Shown: positions 23,001 to 36,500 of the stretch, one piece after another
Position numbering within the stretch: the first letter of the stretch is position 1
Layout of the letters: each line of letters opens with the position of its first letter
Source: Branchiostoma belcheri
Lineage: Eukaryota; Chordata; Leptocardii; Amphioxiformes; Branchiostomatidae
Direction of reading: 5' to 3'
Length of the DNA: 64,000 nucleotides
Assembly (NCBI RefSeq): GCF_001625305.1
Contig: NW_017804442.1
Location: 127,902 to 191,901, forward strand
Notes under the pieces: model-generated
The model's input: the letters and a program-made list of their open reading frames with translations, nothing else
The model's database searches: none
Told to the model about the DNA's origin: nothing
Translations under genes and position numbers: made by a program

Positions 23001-26000
23001 TTTCCATTCCAGGGATCTCACATCTTCGACTGCAAATGCTACAAGAAGTACGGCAAAGTGTATGGGTAAGTGGTATGCAAATACAGATGGAGTTATCACA
23101 AAACTAATGGGGCAACTTAGAACGTATAGAGATTATCAGGGAAATCTAAATAAGGAATGCAATGTGATGAATGGATAATATGTCAGCATTAGTTGAAGAA
23201 CTCTTTATTGAGTTTTTCTAAGCAAAGATGACTTCAACCCTCTAGTCCTCATGTTATCATGCAGTTGGTACCTTTCGGTGTGTTCGTTTGTGTGCCCGTT
23301 ATGATTTGAAAAAAAAAAAACAGTAGAGAAGTGATGGGGAATGGTGTAACCACAGACTGTCAGGGATGGTCGAATTAGTCTTTCCATAGGTTGGAGCAAG
23401 TGGCAGTGAAATATGCACAGAATCAAAGAGAAATTCACAATAAAGAATAAAGCAAGACTTTTACAACAGCCCCTAAGTACTAAGTACTTAACGTAGGTCT
23501 GAAATATTAATCTGTACAATTCTTTGCTCAATCCTTTATCTTGCAGGTTTTTTGAAGGCCGCGAACCTATGCTGATGGTGGGTGACCTGGAGCTCATCAA
23601 AGAGATCACAGTCAAGCAGTTTAACAACTTCAGCAACCGGAGGGTGAGCAATATGCGGAAAATGTCTTTCAGCATTTTACTCTTGGTCTTCCACTGTGAA
23701 AATTGTGTATGTTTAGCTTTAGAGGTCCATTTTGGTCCAGTGGAGAGGGGGGGGGGCATCTTATCTAATCTCGAAAGCAGATCCGGGAAAGAGAAGGTTC
23801 GTGGCCAATGTACCTACTCTTCGACTGCAGTTACAGTGTTACTAAGCAAACAAGAAAGAAGGAATTATATTTTGCTGTGTTATATCCTATCAGCTTTTTC
23901 ACATGGCAGCTACCAAAATCATAACTTAAATGCTGATGTTGACTTTTTTCTTTTACAGGATCTAGGATCCCTCTTGGAAGCGTTTGCAGGCGGCCTCTTC
24001 GTTCTCGAGGACACGGACTGGAAGCGGGTTCGGGGCACCATCTCTCCCACCTTCAGCTCAAGCAAACTCAAACAGGTACGTTAAACTTTGTTAGTGAACA
24101 ATCTAATCGGGTTGCTGAATTAATGAATAGCAAAGGTCTTTGGAACAGCATTATTAGCAGTAATATCTACACAGGACACAGTGAATCAGCCACTATTGCC
24201 CCGATGAAGCTTAAGATTTAGAATAGAAAATGAAGCTGAAGATGACAGACTACTAGTAAAGCTTCGGTCCCAAATGCGCCGGTGCCCGTCGGGGATGTAG
24301 CCCCAGCCGGCCCCGGGAGTCTGGCGGGCGTCGGCTGTAGTGGTCACAATTAAAAGTTTCCTTCAGTAGCATTTAGTTAAAATTTTGTCACCCTCTTTGG
24401 CCGGTCTCCGGCAGGCACCCGGCAGGTACCCGGCAGATTCTCTGACAATGTGTCTTGTACTGACCTATACGTAATACAGAATTCACGCTTTTGTTGTGAT
24501 CATTTGATCTGTGACGTCACATTTTTTCCCGATTTTACGAAGTACACACCTTTACTCTGTTTATCTGGTCTGTGACGTAAGAAATGTGTCCCGGTGGACT
24601 GCCGGCAACCGGAGGGGTACCTCTCGGTGTTCTCACGGTGAGGTCACGGCGTCTTTATGTCAGCGGGACCCGGGTAGAATTAAATTCTTCTCGGGTCCCC
24701 GCCGGGCCCCAAAATAGCCCGGTAGCCGCAGGGTGTCTAGTGGGGCCACGTACGGGTCACGCCCGAAAGTGCAAAAAAAACAGCCCGGGGACTACCCGGC
24801 AGGGCCCATTTTTTCAATTGGGACCGAAGCATAACTTGTCTCGTGTTCATACAGATGACCATGCTTGTGGAGAGTTGTGCAGATGGTCTAGTCTCTATCC
24901 TCATGGAGAAGCAGGAAAAGGGCATCATGTTCGACCTGAAAGAGTGAGTATCTGGAGAGCAGCCAGTTTCTAAAGAAACTAAACTATATCCGGGGGTCCG
25001 AAATCTAATCATTTCCAGGTCTCAGCAAGACCTACCTACCTACCATCTATCAAGACGATCCACATAAATATTGACACACGGACACACACACACAAACAGT
25101 AATAACACCTAGATTGTTGATCTAAACATCTGGCAACTGCACATAACGTAAGAATAAGCTTCCATCTATATGTTGGACCAAGCAGGTTTTAAACCTCCAT
25201 GGTTAGACCAACAGTCATACCGGAATTATTAGAACTTAAATTTGAACCTGAAATTTGAACTTAAATCCGATTAACCTTTATCTGCATGTAGGGTTACCTC
25301 CGCATATGCTCTGGACGTGATTTCCAGCACGGCCTTTGGTGTGGAGGCCGACTCTCTCCATAACCCCGACCATCCTTTTGCCGTCCACGCCAAGGCAATC
25401 TTCAACATCAACATACTCAAGGGACTTTTCTATGTCATCCGTGAGTGTCACACTTACCCTGTATCCTTCCATCCATGTATTTGTATCTGTTACGATCTTT
25501 GAAGATCCTCATATGTTACTGCTGTTGTTATATACGTACTTTAATTCACCAATGATAAAATTTACAATACAATCGGTCTATCCACTGTACTCCTGAATTC
25601 TGTCTCAGTTTATAGGACGCCACGATACAACAGATAGAAACTCATTCATGAACTTCGTGCGCAAGATTCTGATACCATGTAACATTCATGTGTACATGTG
25701 GGCTTGATTGTGACTCATTTCTACATTGTTTTATACTCTGTTTCATTCCAAATCATACTCTCACACCGTGGGTCATATTTCAATTTGAAGGCATACAAAT
25801 CCACTTCAAAGGTCTTCATCATGTTGTAAGTGGTCTAACTCATATACTACTTTGTATTTTCTACTGCAGTGCCGCCTCCATTCAACTACGTATTCAAGAA
25901 GGGTGGATTTTCCCTCTTCCCAAAGTTTGCCACGGAGTTTTTCCAGCGCACTGTCCGGAAGGTCATCGAGATGAGGCAGAGCAACCCTGACGAAGCTGTA

Positions 26001-28828
26001 AGTTTCCACTTCTAGAAAAAAAAAGGATCTCAGCGAATAACCAACCAACGTCAATCCACACAAATAATATTATACTAGTAGTACCTTGTGAACTCGATAT
26101 TCCCTTGTGACATCTTAAGCACAGAAGGAACTTCATTGTAACTACACTTACAACCACATACCAGCTCTCAATCGTAAACCCTACGTAGTTTGCACCATGT
26201 ATATATAAAATATGTGTATAGATTTATTAAGACTTTCAATAATGTAAACTGTACCTTTGACCTCACTGAAAAGCTGACTGCAGGCTGATTTGAACTTCTT
26301 ATGAATAAACAAAGGTCCTAACAAACTGAATTTAAGACCCTATGAAGATGAATGTAAAATTGAGTATTCAATGTCGACTTGCTATTTAAATACGACTGAA
26401 CATGAGAATTTATGTTTCTTCTTTCAAGAAACGCGTGGACTTCCTCCAGCTACTTCTCAACGCTCACAATAAGTCTCTGGACGAGAAGACGGGCGAAGGA
26501 ATTGCTAAGGAAGGCAAGTATAGTTTTTTTAACGACAAAACAAACAAGTATGTTTGATCAGTTCCAAACGATCAACATATCTTTATCCTAAAAAGTTTTT
26601 TTAGGAAGTTGGGAACATCGTGCACTAGCACTGCCTTGCTCCATCCAATGTCCCCCAAACCTGCGTGTCTCTTAAATGCACTGGTATGCCTTCTGCTTTG
26701 TGGCAGAACAAACTAACTAAACGCTAGGAATCTATAATATCCAAGCATATATTTTTGGTGGGTGAAAAGACAATAACAAATTGGCCAGGCAGGATCCATT
26801 TGCTTGAGAGTATCCAGCACCTACCGTCTGGCAAATGGATACTGTCTTGTCACCAACCCAAAAGATCTGCTTCGAGATTAAAGGATCTACACATATCCAG
26901 GTCTGTCCATGACTGAGGTGATTGGGAACTCCATGCTCTTCTGGCTTGCCGGATACGACACCACAGCTAACACCATCGCTCTCACGGCCTACAACCTCGC
27001 CTTCAACCAGGAGGCTCAGGACAGGGTCATGGAGGAGGTCGACACAGTCGTGCAGAATCGGGTGAGCTTCTCTTGGATCTATTAAATGTAGTACGCACGG
27101 CGAATGTTCAAGCTATGAGAAACTTTCAGCTGGCATCCGCCATCTTTCATCAGCTAATGGGATGATGAAAGAGACCTAGGATCTCGTTGGTTTTTGTTGA
27201 AAAAGCCACGGCTCAACCTTCAATATATAACCTGATTAGGGGTCTGCGTAAAGATTTAATAGTAAGTGCAGGGGTAAAATGCAAGATGCTATATGTTACA
27301 GATAGGGACAAGGAACCAATATGCAGGCCAGCAGATTACATACCTCTTGCAAGCTTGTCGTCTTAAGGAATTCCCATAATGTTTACCAGTACATACCTAC
27401 ATATTGGTGGAACATCGCATAAAGTAACGTTACATCAGAATACAACATTGTCCTCATCGTTCACACAGGGAAAGCTGGATTACGAGGCAGTGAACGAGAT
27501 GCGGTACTTGGACATGTGCGTGAACGAGACCCTCAGGATCTATCCTGGTGCAAAACGGTCAGTCCTTTATTTCTGAAGGCTGTGTATCGTATTACGTAGA
27601 CAGAGAGTTTGCATCCTTGCTTTTTGTGTTAATCTGATTTCCATCCACGATTCACTCATGACTGTTGTATCAGATCATACATGTAATAGAATATTGAGTC
27701 TTTAAATTTTGGCCAGTGTATATAGGTAGAACATGTCACTCATTGACAGGTGTATTAGTGGCTCGATGAGCCTGGGCAAATGAATTGATGGCATAGCAGC
27801 CTTATGCCTTCTCTGTAGTCACTGGATAACCAGTGATAAATTCAATTTAATTCAAGTTTTCAACGTGCTGGCCAGTTTAGGGGTCAGCAGAACTGACTGG
27901 AGAGCGCTGGCAGAAAACAGAACATCCTGGAGGGACATGTCTACAGCCGCTATGCATCTGCCCTGATGCTTGTGGTTGATTGAATTCAATATTCATTGAA
28001 CTGTTCTGTGTTCGCCTTTAGGTTTGATCGTTTCTGTAAGGCGGACACGGATGTGAAGGGTCTGCACATCCCGGCGGGAACCATCGTGAACATCCCCGCC
28101 TACGCCATCCACCACGACCCGGAGCTCTGGCCGGAACCGGAGAAGTTCAAACCCGAGAGGTACCCGATACATTTTGCTAGATTAAAGTCTGCTTTCATCC
28201 CATCAGTATGTTTTTTAATCACAGATGAAAGAAGTATACACTGGATATAATAACCGGGCGCTTTAGCTACTGGCTTTTTGATAACCCTTATTGTCCTGTG
28301 GCAATTGCAATGAAGTCAAGGCCAACCCTTGGCTCCTTTATTCAGCTCAGTGTTTAGTGAACTCTTGCACACCTTGCCACTGTCAAGGATGCGGTCCCAA
28401 ACGTGACCGAATTCTACTGCTCCGTGCTACTCCGTGTACGTCAAAAAGCGACAAGGACCAGCAGAACCCGGTTACGTCTGGGACCGCATCCTTGCCACAC
28501 TTTCACCATTGCGGTTGTGCATCTGAGTGCCCCAACCTTGGTCTCTTTCGTACATGAATCAAAACACTCCTTGTTACGTGTCGTTTTTTTCTCAACCCAG
28601 ATTCTCTAAGGAGGCGCAGGAGTCACGTGACCCGTACGCCTTCATGCCGTTCGGCTCCGGGCCCAGGAGCTGTCTTGGCATGCGCCTCGCCATGCTGGAG
28701 ATCAAACTCGCGCTGGCCAGAACTCTGGAGAAGTTCCGCTTCGTCACCTGTGAGAAGACTGAGGTAACTTTTGCTGACCTGTCGCTGTCGCTTACTTTAA
28801 TCACGGATCTCATGAGAGAGACAAAGAA

Positions 28829-28863
<35 letters not shown>

Positions 28864-29446
28864 GACAGAGGGACAGAGGGATACAGAGAGCACTTAACAT
28901 TCATATTGTCATTATAGTATGGCTGTCTCTTTCCAAACAGTCGCCATGTCAATTTTGAAGTGCAATACAAGGAAAACATAACCTACGATGTTGTAGCTAA
29001 AAGTGGCTTATCTAGAATGTAGAGAATGTGGCTTATTTGGTTGATGACAACATTGAAATAGGGCTGCTTGGAAAGAAATAGCCATAATGTAATGACAATG
29101 TGGTACACAGTGGTTTCTATCTTTCTCCTCTCACTTTATCCTTCTCTCTCTCTCTCCCAGACCATAACCAGTTCCACCCTCTCTCTCTCTCTCTCTCTCT
29201 CTGTGTGTCTCTCTACATTTAAGCACTATGGTTTGTCAGGCATACCTGTACTCTACATATGAGGCATTGCTGGTTTTGTAGATGATTATTCTAGCTCATG
29301 AACTACTCATACTGAACCTACGTCTTTGTTCTTTCCAGTCTCCCCTCCGTCTGGAGAACAACAACGGGAACCAGGTGACGGGCGGCGTGTGGCTCAAGGT
29401 GGAGGCCCGCACACACGTTCCACGGCACCGGATGTCGTCAGCCTGA
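20051..29446 (+). CDS. Cytochrome P450 A, CYP3-clan (CYP3A-like), 14 exons, 515 aa
   Basis: The exons are 20051-20127, 22543-22636, 23013-23065, 23547-23643, 23959-24075, 24855-24943, 25292-25440, 25870-25997, 26429-26513, 26901-27061, 27469-27557, 28022-28159, 28601-28763 and 29339-29446. All join in phase; 13 introns are present and intron 9 uses a GC donor. The protein has a hydrophobic N-terminal anchor ([21 protein letters not shown]), the hinge LGIPGP, the WKRVR C-helix motif, the I-helix oxygen-activation site AGYDTT (313-318), ETLR of the K helix (370-373), and the heme loop [10 protein letters not shown] with the iron ligand Cys450. The enzyme is expected in the ER membrane, reduced by P450 reductase, oxidising lipophilic substrates that cannot be named. 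It is closest to P450-B, which lies tail to tail with it. Length fits CYP3A (about 503 aa) plus a longer tail. Introns 1, 9 and 12 contain a LINE fragment and MITEs. Confidence 0.92.
20150..20520 (-). mobile_element. RTE-like LINE ORF2 C-terminal fragment in P450-A intron 1
   Basis: Reading the minus strand gives [19 protein letters not shown], then [15 protein letters not shown], then after a frame break a stretch with [12 protein letters not shown]. This order (rrlrf.GHcwR, then a D-rich segment, then 'amedRe.W') is typical of the end of ORF2 in RTE-like retrotransposons. The frame is interrupted, so it is dead. Confidence 0.65.
20785..22035. repeat. Partial internal duplication in P450-A intron 1
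   Basis: Motif blocks at 20790-21330 (cacgtacacgtg, atccctggcctggcgctcttatcagtatt, cgggatgtccgctt) recur in the same order at 21853-22020 (ccacgtacacgtg, tccctggggcttttatcagtatt, ctggatgtccgctt). The second copy is shorter and diverged. Confidence 0.5.
24400..24810. repeat. GC-rich dispersed repeat in P450-A intron 5
   Basis: This is related to the block at 470-655, with shared 'gaggtcacggcgtc', 'gggcccc.aaaatagcccgg' and repeated 'cccggca' strings. It ends about 45 bases before exon 6. The family was not recognised. Confidence 0.5.
26765..26886. mobile_element. hAT-like MITE remnant before P450-A exon 10
   Basis: The block aaattggccaggcaggatccatt..ggatactg..gatctgcttcgagatta matches the interior and right end of the MITE family with TAATCTCCAAGCAGATC ends (46065, 57597). 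The left end is lost. It stops 14 bases before exon 10, so it supplies most of the branch-point region of intron 9. Confidence 0.5.
28384..28494. mobile_element. Short palindromic element in P450-A intron 12
   Basis: The sequence caaggatgcggtcccaaacg is mirrored by a cgtctgggaccgcatccttg arm, giving 25-base inverted arms around about 60 bp. A diverged arm (gaatgcggtctcaaacgtgg) also occurs near 55857. Confidence 0.6.
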
Positions 29447-29724
29447 GCAGTTGGTGACTTGCACGCCCTAACACAAATTTGATTTGCGTGACTCTTGCTT
29501 TCATAATTAGAATATAAGTTATTATGCAGAACGTGGGGCTATTATCCACTGGCTTAAAGAAGAAGTCAAACCACATAATAGGAAGCGTAGTAGTAGAAGT
29601 ATAAGTTTTCCAGTCTGTTATTGTATTGTACCGTATAGTATCTTTAAGCTGTAAAAGCAATTAGCCTTCGGGCATGATTTTGCAAATAAGGACAATCATT
29701 GTTATAATACCTATTTAGTAATAT

Positions 29725-29730
29725 AATAAA
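29725..29730 (+). other. Polyadenylation signal AATAAA of P450-A
   Basis: This is the first AATAAA after the P450-A stop, 279 bases downstream, followed by a T-rich stretch. Confidence 0.5.
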
Positions 29731-30273
29731 AATCGTTCTTTATCTACGAAACTTTTTGAGCAATATGTCAAATCCTTAGTTGCCATGTCTTTATATGGTG
29801 CGGCCACATGAATCAAATAATGTGTAATGTCGAAGAAGGCAAGACATTTGATTTAGATATACAAGAAAACTGTTATTCAAGATTTTGAAAACTGTCAAAC
29901 ATTCCAAGTAGCACCCAATACTTTTCGTCAGTGACCTGCGGAAACTGCAGTTAAACAGGCATTTATCTAAAAACTTTGTATTTATTAGGCGAAGACAAAG
30001 TTTAGACAGTCCTTTGGAAATGTGAAATATCATTGTGAGACTGTGACCACTAATATTCTATCGAAATAAACTCATATTGAGTCCTATATAATAATTGTTT
30101 TGCTGTGTTCTTTGAGATATGCGTTTTGTCTCTATTTCAACCTATTCCCCGATAGACATACTAGTATTTAGATTCTCTTTTATCTCATCAATTCAACGAC
30201 TGGCATTTCGTTATATCCAGTTTTGTTTGATCTGAAATAAAATAAAAACATAGATACATGTAGACAGATAGCC

Positions 30274-30279
30274 TTTATT
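30274..30279 (-). other. Polyadenylation signal AATAAA of P450-B
   Basis: Read on the minus strand, AATAAA lies about 263 bases after the P450-B stop codon. Confidence 0.5.
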
Positions 30280-30541
30280 GTACATGCACATTCAAGCCCG
30301 TTCGGGCTAAGCACAGACATACATGTACACATACAAAAACAGTAGATAAGTACATATATTGACAGGACTTCTAATGCCAATCTATAATATGGGTCCTAGA
30401 ACTAATACATAGGTTCGGCTCCATCTTGTCTCTTGGTGATGTTACTTTAACGAAATATCAAATAACACAAGGGTAAAAAAGGTAAAGGTAGTCACGTAAA
30501 AGAAAATGGCTTTAATACTTAACCCCTGCTTTAAGGAATTA

Positions 30542-33500
30542 TCAAGACTTCCGGCCCCTTGGCCCAGCAGTGCGGGTCTCCAGTTTCAGCCAGACGCCGC
30601 CTTCGACCTGGTTCCCGTTGTTGTTGGCAAGACGAAGGGGAGCCTAGAAAGAAGGAGCCTCCGTTAGATATCGAAACATACTTGGTGAAAAATAACCGTG
30701 CCTATCTAGTTCTATAACTAATGGGTAAGGGTTAGGATTAAGCATGCTCCTGGATAGTCTAAGCGTTCTAAACGTAGATTTGGCCCAGGCACGGTTCTGG
30801 CTACGCGTAAACTACTCAGGACCGTGCATGTGCATGGTTCTGGATAATACATGGTCCCGGATACAAATAGAGCAACATCCAGGTGACAAATACACGACAC
30901 TACGACAGTGACAGTTTAAGTTACCTCAGTCTTCTCGCAGGTGACGAAACGAAACTTCTGTAGAGCTCTGGCCAGCGCAAGTTTGATTTCCAGCATAGCG
31001 AGACGCATGCCCACACAGCCTCTAGGTCCGGCACCGAAGGAGAGGAAGGCAAACGGGTCCCGGGCCGCCACCTCTTCCTTAGAGAACCTGGGCAGAAGAA
31101 GTCACAATGAAAAATCAAAACTAGGAAGCTAGATTGTGTGTACACTATTTTCAGAAGAGGAGCAAGGGGCCAGACCAAATCAAGTTCAACCTCTCTATCT
31201 CTGTGGTTCTTTCTTTATTTCTATCAATCTCTCTTTCTCTCTCTCTGTCTTTCTCTGTTCATCTGTTTCTCTATGCCTGTGCCTCTGTGTCTGTTTGTAT
31301 GCCTTTCTCTACCCCCCTCTTCTCTTTCGTGTACGCTAGAAACAATACTTTTGTCTGAAGTCTCAGTATAAGTCTGGTCTAAAGATCTTATCCTATTTGC
31401 ATGTACAGTACAAAATCGATGTGTGGAGACGGTTTGCAACTTATGCAAAACAAAAAAACAAAAAAACAAACAAACAGAAAATAAACCTTTCTGGCCTGAA
31501 CTTGTCGGGTTCCGGCCATAGTTCAGGGTCATGGTGGATTGCCCAGACGGGGAAGTTGATGTTGGTTCCGGCTGGAATGTGGAGACCGTTGATGTCAGCA
31601 TCCTCCCGGCAAACTCGGTCAAACCTGAGGAAGAATCATAGTATCATAAGCAAGTTTGTATGTTTGTTTGTTTGTGAAGTTCCATTCATTTATGAGTAGC
31701 TCAGTAGACAATGTTGAGAAAAAGCTCAAAGCAAGAGTAAGTCACAAGCACCTTTTAATAATGCACAGCACAAGCTGTTTAAAGAGAACAAACGCTCGAA
31801 CCAACCAACCAACCAACCGACCGACCAACCAACCAACCGACCGACCGACCAACCAACCAACCAACCAACCAACCAACCAACCAACCAACCAACCGACCAA
31901 CCAACCAACCAACCGACCAACCGACCAACCAACCTCTTTGCACCAGGATAAATCCTCAGTGTTTCGTTGACACACATCTCCAGATACCGCAGCTCATGGC
32001 CAGCCTCGTAGTCCAGCTTCCCCTGAGATAGATAGATAGAGAGAGAGGGGGGAGAGAGGGAGAGATGGATAGAGAGAGACGAAGAGAGGGAGAGAGAGAG
32101 AGTGATTTTAGTGAATGGCATGGTGGAATAGGTGTTCATATTAGGTCATCTTTTCAAAGCCACCATGCCAACATAGTAATACATACCACCCTAATACATT
32201 ACATGTAAATACACTTATCGGGGTCTCGTAGCATGGAAGGTGGCAGGCACAAGGCAATAGCCAAGGCTGATCTACACTGAAGGTTTGGTGGAATCTCTTC
32301 AGCATGAGCATTTTCGTCGATAAATCAAACTTCTAATTATCATAAGCAATTCCTGAGTCATAATGACATTATTAGTAGCTTACAACAAGAGACTATTTTT
32401 TGGTGTTACAAGAAAATGATCCAGAGAAGCTCACCCGATTCTGCACGACTGTGTCGACCTCCTCCATGACCCTGTCCTGAGCCTCCTGGTTGAAGGCGAG
32501 GTTGTAGGCTGTGAGAGCGATGGTGTTGGCCGTCGTGTCGTAACCTACCAGCCAGAAGATTAAAGAGTTGCCTACGATCTCTTTCATGGACAAACCTGGA
32601 TGGTAGATGGAAATATGAAACTGGTTTCATTGTCATTGTTTTTGGTACTCAGTCGGAGCAATCTTTCAAAGACCAAACACAGCAAGACAATGGACTTGGA
32701 ATATTTTTCATCTTACGTTGACAGATGTATGATAATAGTTGCACCAACAAAATGTTAGACATATCAAATTTTAGCATTCCATGTTGGTCTTTTTGACTGC
32801 AATAAAAATCAATTAGTCAGACTTTTCGTGCTCACCACCAGTTACTTCGTCTGTCGTCCCGTCTCTGTGCTTGTTGTGGGCCTTCAGCAGTAGTTGGAGA
32901 AAGTCTATTCGTTCCTGGAAAATTGGACATGTTAGAAAATTGTTGTAAAAGTAGCGATGCAAAATCTATAGTTCGGTAACAAATACATATATGACGATAG
33001 CTTGATTTCATATACATGTTTAATCTCAAGTTTTGGTAAATTCGTTTAATCTCAAGTTTTGGTAAATTCAGGATTGTGAAAATTTGATCTTACGGTATCA
33101 TCCATACTGCCTTCTCTAGTCTTGATGGCCTTTTCTATGGTGTTCTTGAAAAAGTCCGTGGCAAACTTCGGGAAGAAGGATAAACCCCCGATTGTGAATA
33201 TGTTGTTGAATGGAGGCGGCACTGTGGATGTAGCAGAAAAAATATACCAATGCATCAAATTATGCAAAAGTCACAAGTACAAACAATATTAATGTTTTCA
33301 CAAATCATATACGATGGGTGTAGAACCTTCAAAAATCAGGGTGGAATTGACTTGACCAATTATAAAAGTGTTAGATTAGAACTTTGACTCGCCATACAAA
33401 ATCACTCACTTTTTTTTAATGTGTTAGATGTTTTAGAATCTCTGACTTGTCGTACAAAACCTTAATTCAGGCTTGTTCTGCAATATTTTAAATCTTTAAA

Positions 33501-36500
33501 CCATTACTAAACTAAGTGATTATGACGCGTACCCAGGATATAAGCATACACTTTCAGCATATTCATGTCGAATATTGCTTTTGCGTGCGTGACAAAAGGA
33601 TGGTCTGGGTTGTGGAGAGAGTCGATGTCCATACCGAAAGCTGTGCTGGAGATCACGTCCATGGTATAGGCGGAAGAAATCCTAAGGAAGGAAAACATGT
33701 TACATTGTGATGATGATAAGCATAAACAATTCCTTTTCTTCGATTGAGATATAATTGAGGAGTTGTTATTGATACCACTATTGTTTGTTATACTATGTTG
33801 GACTAAAACTAACTTTTCCCCCCGTATATAATTTCATGAGCTTTGTGAATGATTGGATAGCAAAGTTCTCTTTTCACAACCACTTGTTTTACAATAGCTC
33901 TTATTTATTTTCTTACTCATCCACTCACTCATTCACTCACTCACTCGCTCACTCGCTCGCTCGCAACTATTCGTTTTGGAGCCCTTATTTACATATCCAT
34001 TAAGAACCACTTGTTTAAAGAAGTTGTGAATAAATAGCCTTGCTATCTTAAGTTACTAAAAATCCTCAGCAACAGCATGGAATAAACACTCACTCCTTCA
34101 TGTCAAACATGACTCCCTTTTCCTGTTTCTCCACAAGGCTGGACACCAGACCGTCAGCACACTTCTCCACAAGCATGGACATCTGCGGGGATACATGGGC
34201 TTGGTTACAACAACAACAAAAAAACTGTGTCTACTCTAGTATTCTGTGATTGTAACTTGTTTTACTATTACGCGTTCTTTTATCGTATCACTAATGCTAG
34301 CCCGCGTTGTATTAATCATTAGGAAGTTATGTTTATTCTGCATTTTTCTGTACCATATTCAATTGTTTTTGCCATGTACAATTGTTATGCAATAAAGTTT
34401 TCTATATTCCTATTACCATTTGCCCAAGTACAAATCATAATAAGCAACCACTTCTCATCATGATCGATCAGCAACACCTCAGTCCTTAGTCCCCTTACTG
34501 GATGCTGTACCTGTTTGAGTTTTCCCGAACTCAATGTCGGCGTGATGGCGCTCCGAACCCGCTTCCAGTCAGCGTCCCTGATCACGAACAAGCTACCTGC
34601 AAACGACTCCAAGATGGATCCTAAATCCTGAGGAATAATAGATTAGAGTAGTCTAAACATCAGGACTGTTTCTCCAAAGAAACAGCTACTCAAGCAACTG
34701 GATATGATTTTTCCAAAATCTGTGTTTTGCGTATCTTATTATATAGTACCTGAATGTCTAACCTTCACCGACGTAGCAAGACTGTTTCTTTATATTCAAT
34801 GACCAATGATAGATTTTTACAAATGTTCCTATCGTTTTTTATAATCTAAATTAAAAGACACGAAAGGCTTGGTATTAACGGTAGTGAAGATCACATGGGA
34901 AAGCTGATCATGTATAGATAACACTGTAAAACCACAATGGAAACCGGCCCAGGAGTAAAGTGTATATCACTCACCATTCTATTGTTGAACTTGTGGAACT
35001 GCTTCACTGTAATTTCCTTGATGAGCCCCAAATCACCGATCATCAGTACAGGCCGCCGGCCTTCGAAGATTCTGACACAAAAAGGTAACAATTTTGCATT
35101 TGGAGATTTGATACAAGCAACAAAGACAGAGACAACTCTACGAAAATACGCACATAATGATTTATTTGCTGTGACACAATAGCAGATCACATTGCACTGA
35201 CAAATTGTTTAAAACTTTTCACCGTACATATTGAGATCTCTTGTACAACAACAACAACTGAGCCTCATTGTGCACAGTACTTACCCACAGACTTTCCCAT
35301 ACTTCTTATAGCACTCCATATCGAAAACGTGTGATCCCTGGTGTGGGAAAGAATTGGAGATAAGAATCATTCATTTGAAGGAGGTACAAGTAGGTTTGAA
35401 TAGGCATACTGCATACTCAATATGCCATGTATTCAGATAATACATATGTGGCCTCTGTCCTGTTATCCCCTTTGTGTACCATGTATTCATTAACTTTGAA
35501 CATGATTGGTTGTGACCTGCAACAAAGACGTTCCTGCCTTCTTTCCTTCCTTTCTTCCTTCCTTCTTTACTTCCATATTTTCGTCCTTCCTCCCTTCATC
35601 CATTCATTCAACCCCACCCACCCATTCATTCATTCATTCATGCATACAGAACACATACCTCCGAATACTTGAGGAGGTTGCCGAAGTTCAGTACAGGTTT
35701 CGGCCCGGGAATGCCCAGCTTCTTGAATTTGTTAAACGGCCATGTCAGGTATCTACGAGAAACGAAAAATATACGTTGGTATCTTATTTGTGACATTAAC
35801 GATACACGCCGGATTTGCCTATATGGCCGGCCTATAAACTGAATAGGTAAGATTAAGATTTTATCTCTTTCCCAGCCTTGCGACAGCTGTACAACCAACC
35901 GAAAAATATGTTTGGGCAGTTATGGAAATGATATTTGTCCACACAAATTCTTCCATTGCTAAAATATATTGTGAAAACATACATGAAATATCAGTCATCA
36001 GGAGATATGAAAAGAAGCCCTTCAAATGCCTGGCGTCGCTCTGAGATTCAGAGCAGGGAAGATAAAAGCATATTTGTGCTACTGGAAACAAATATTTACT
36101 AGCATTAGTTAGTTAACTTTGTTGCGACCTACATAGCCAAGCATGTACTCTTGCCTCACGTGTTGACCCAGATGTTATGTTTTATTTACATCAACTTTTG
36201 TACGAACTGCCGATAGTAGATAGGGCAATGTTAGTGTGTGCTTAGAACTTCACATTTTTTTGAACGTCTGTTTATCATAAAGCTGACTAGTTGTGAATTT
36301 AAAAAGATGTACTTTTAATAGCATCTTAGAATCATCATTTTTTTCAATTATTGATTCGTATTTGGTCACGTCATGCCTAAAATAGAATACAGTACTTTGT
36401 TTGCAGAAAAAAATGGCTATTTTCAAGGCGTTATATTATTACCGCAGGCTTCATGCCAGAACATCCGTTCTTTGGTCAGGAAATTTGTTGAGCTACCTGT

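Larger units (their letters stand above)
29447..30541. other. Intergenic space between the 3' ends of P450-A and P450-B
   Basis: The two genes converge here. AATAAA at 29725-29730 (+) fits the end of P450-A, and AATAAA on the minus strand at 30279-30274 fits the end of P450-B. A remnant of the palindromic MITE family lies at about 29870-29945. The rest shows nothing recognisable. Confidence 0.6.

Noticed and set aside
31656-32139. Frames of NQPTNQPT or [10 protein letters not shown]
   Set aside because: They come from the tetranucleotide repeat at 31795-31932; only the exon 11 part of the minus frame is real.
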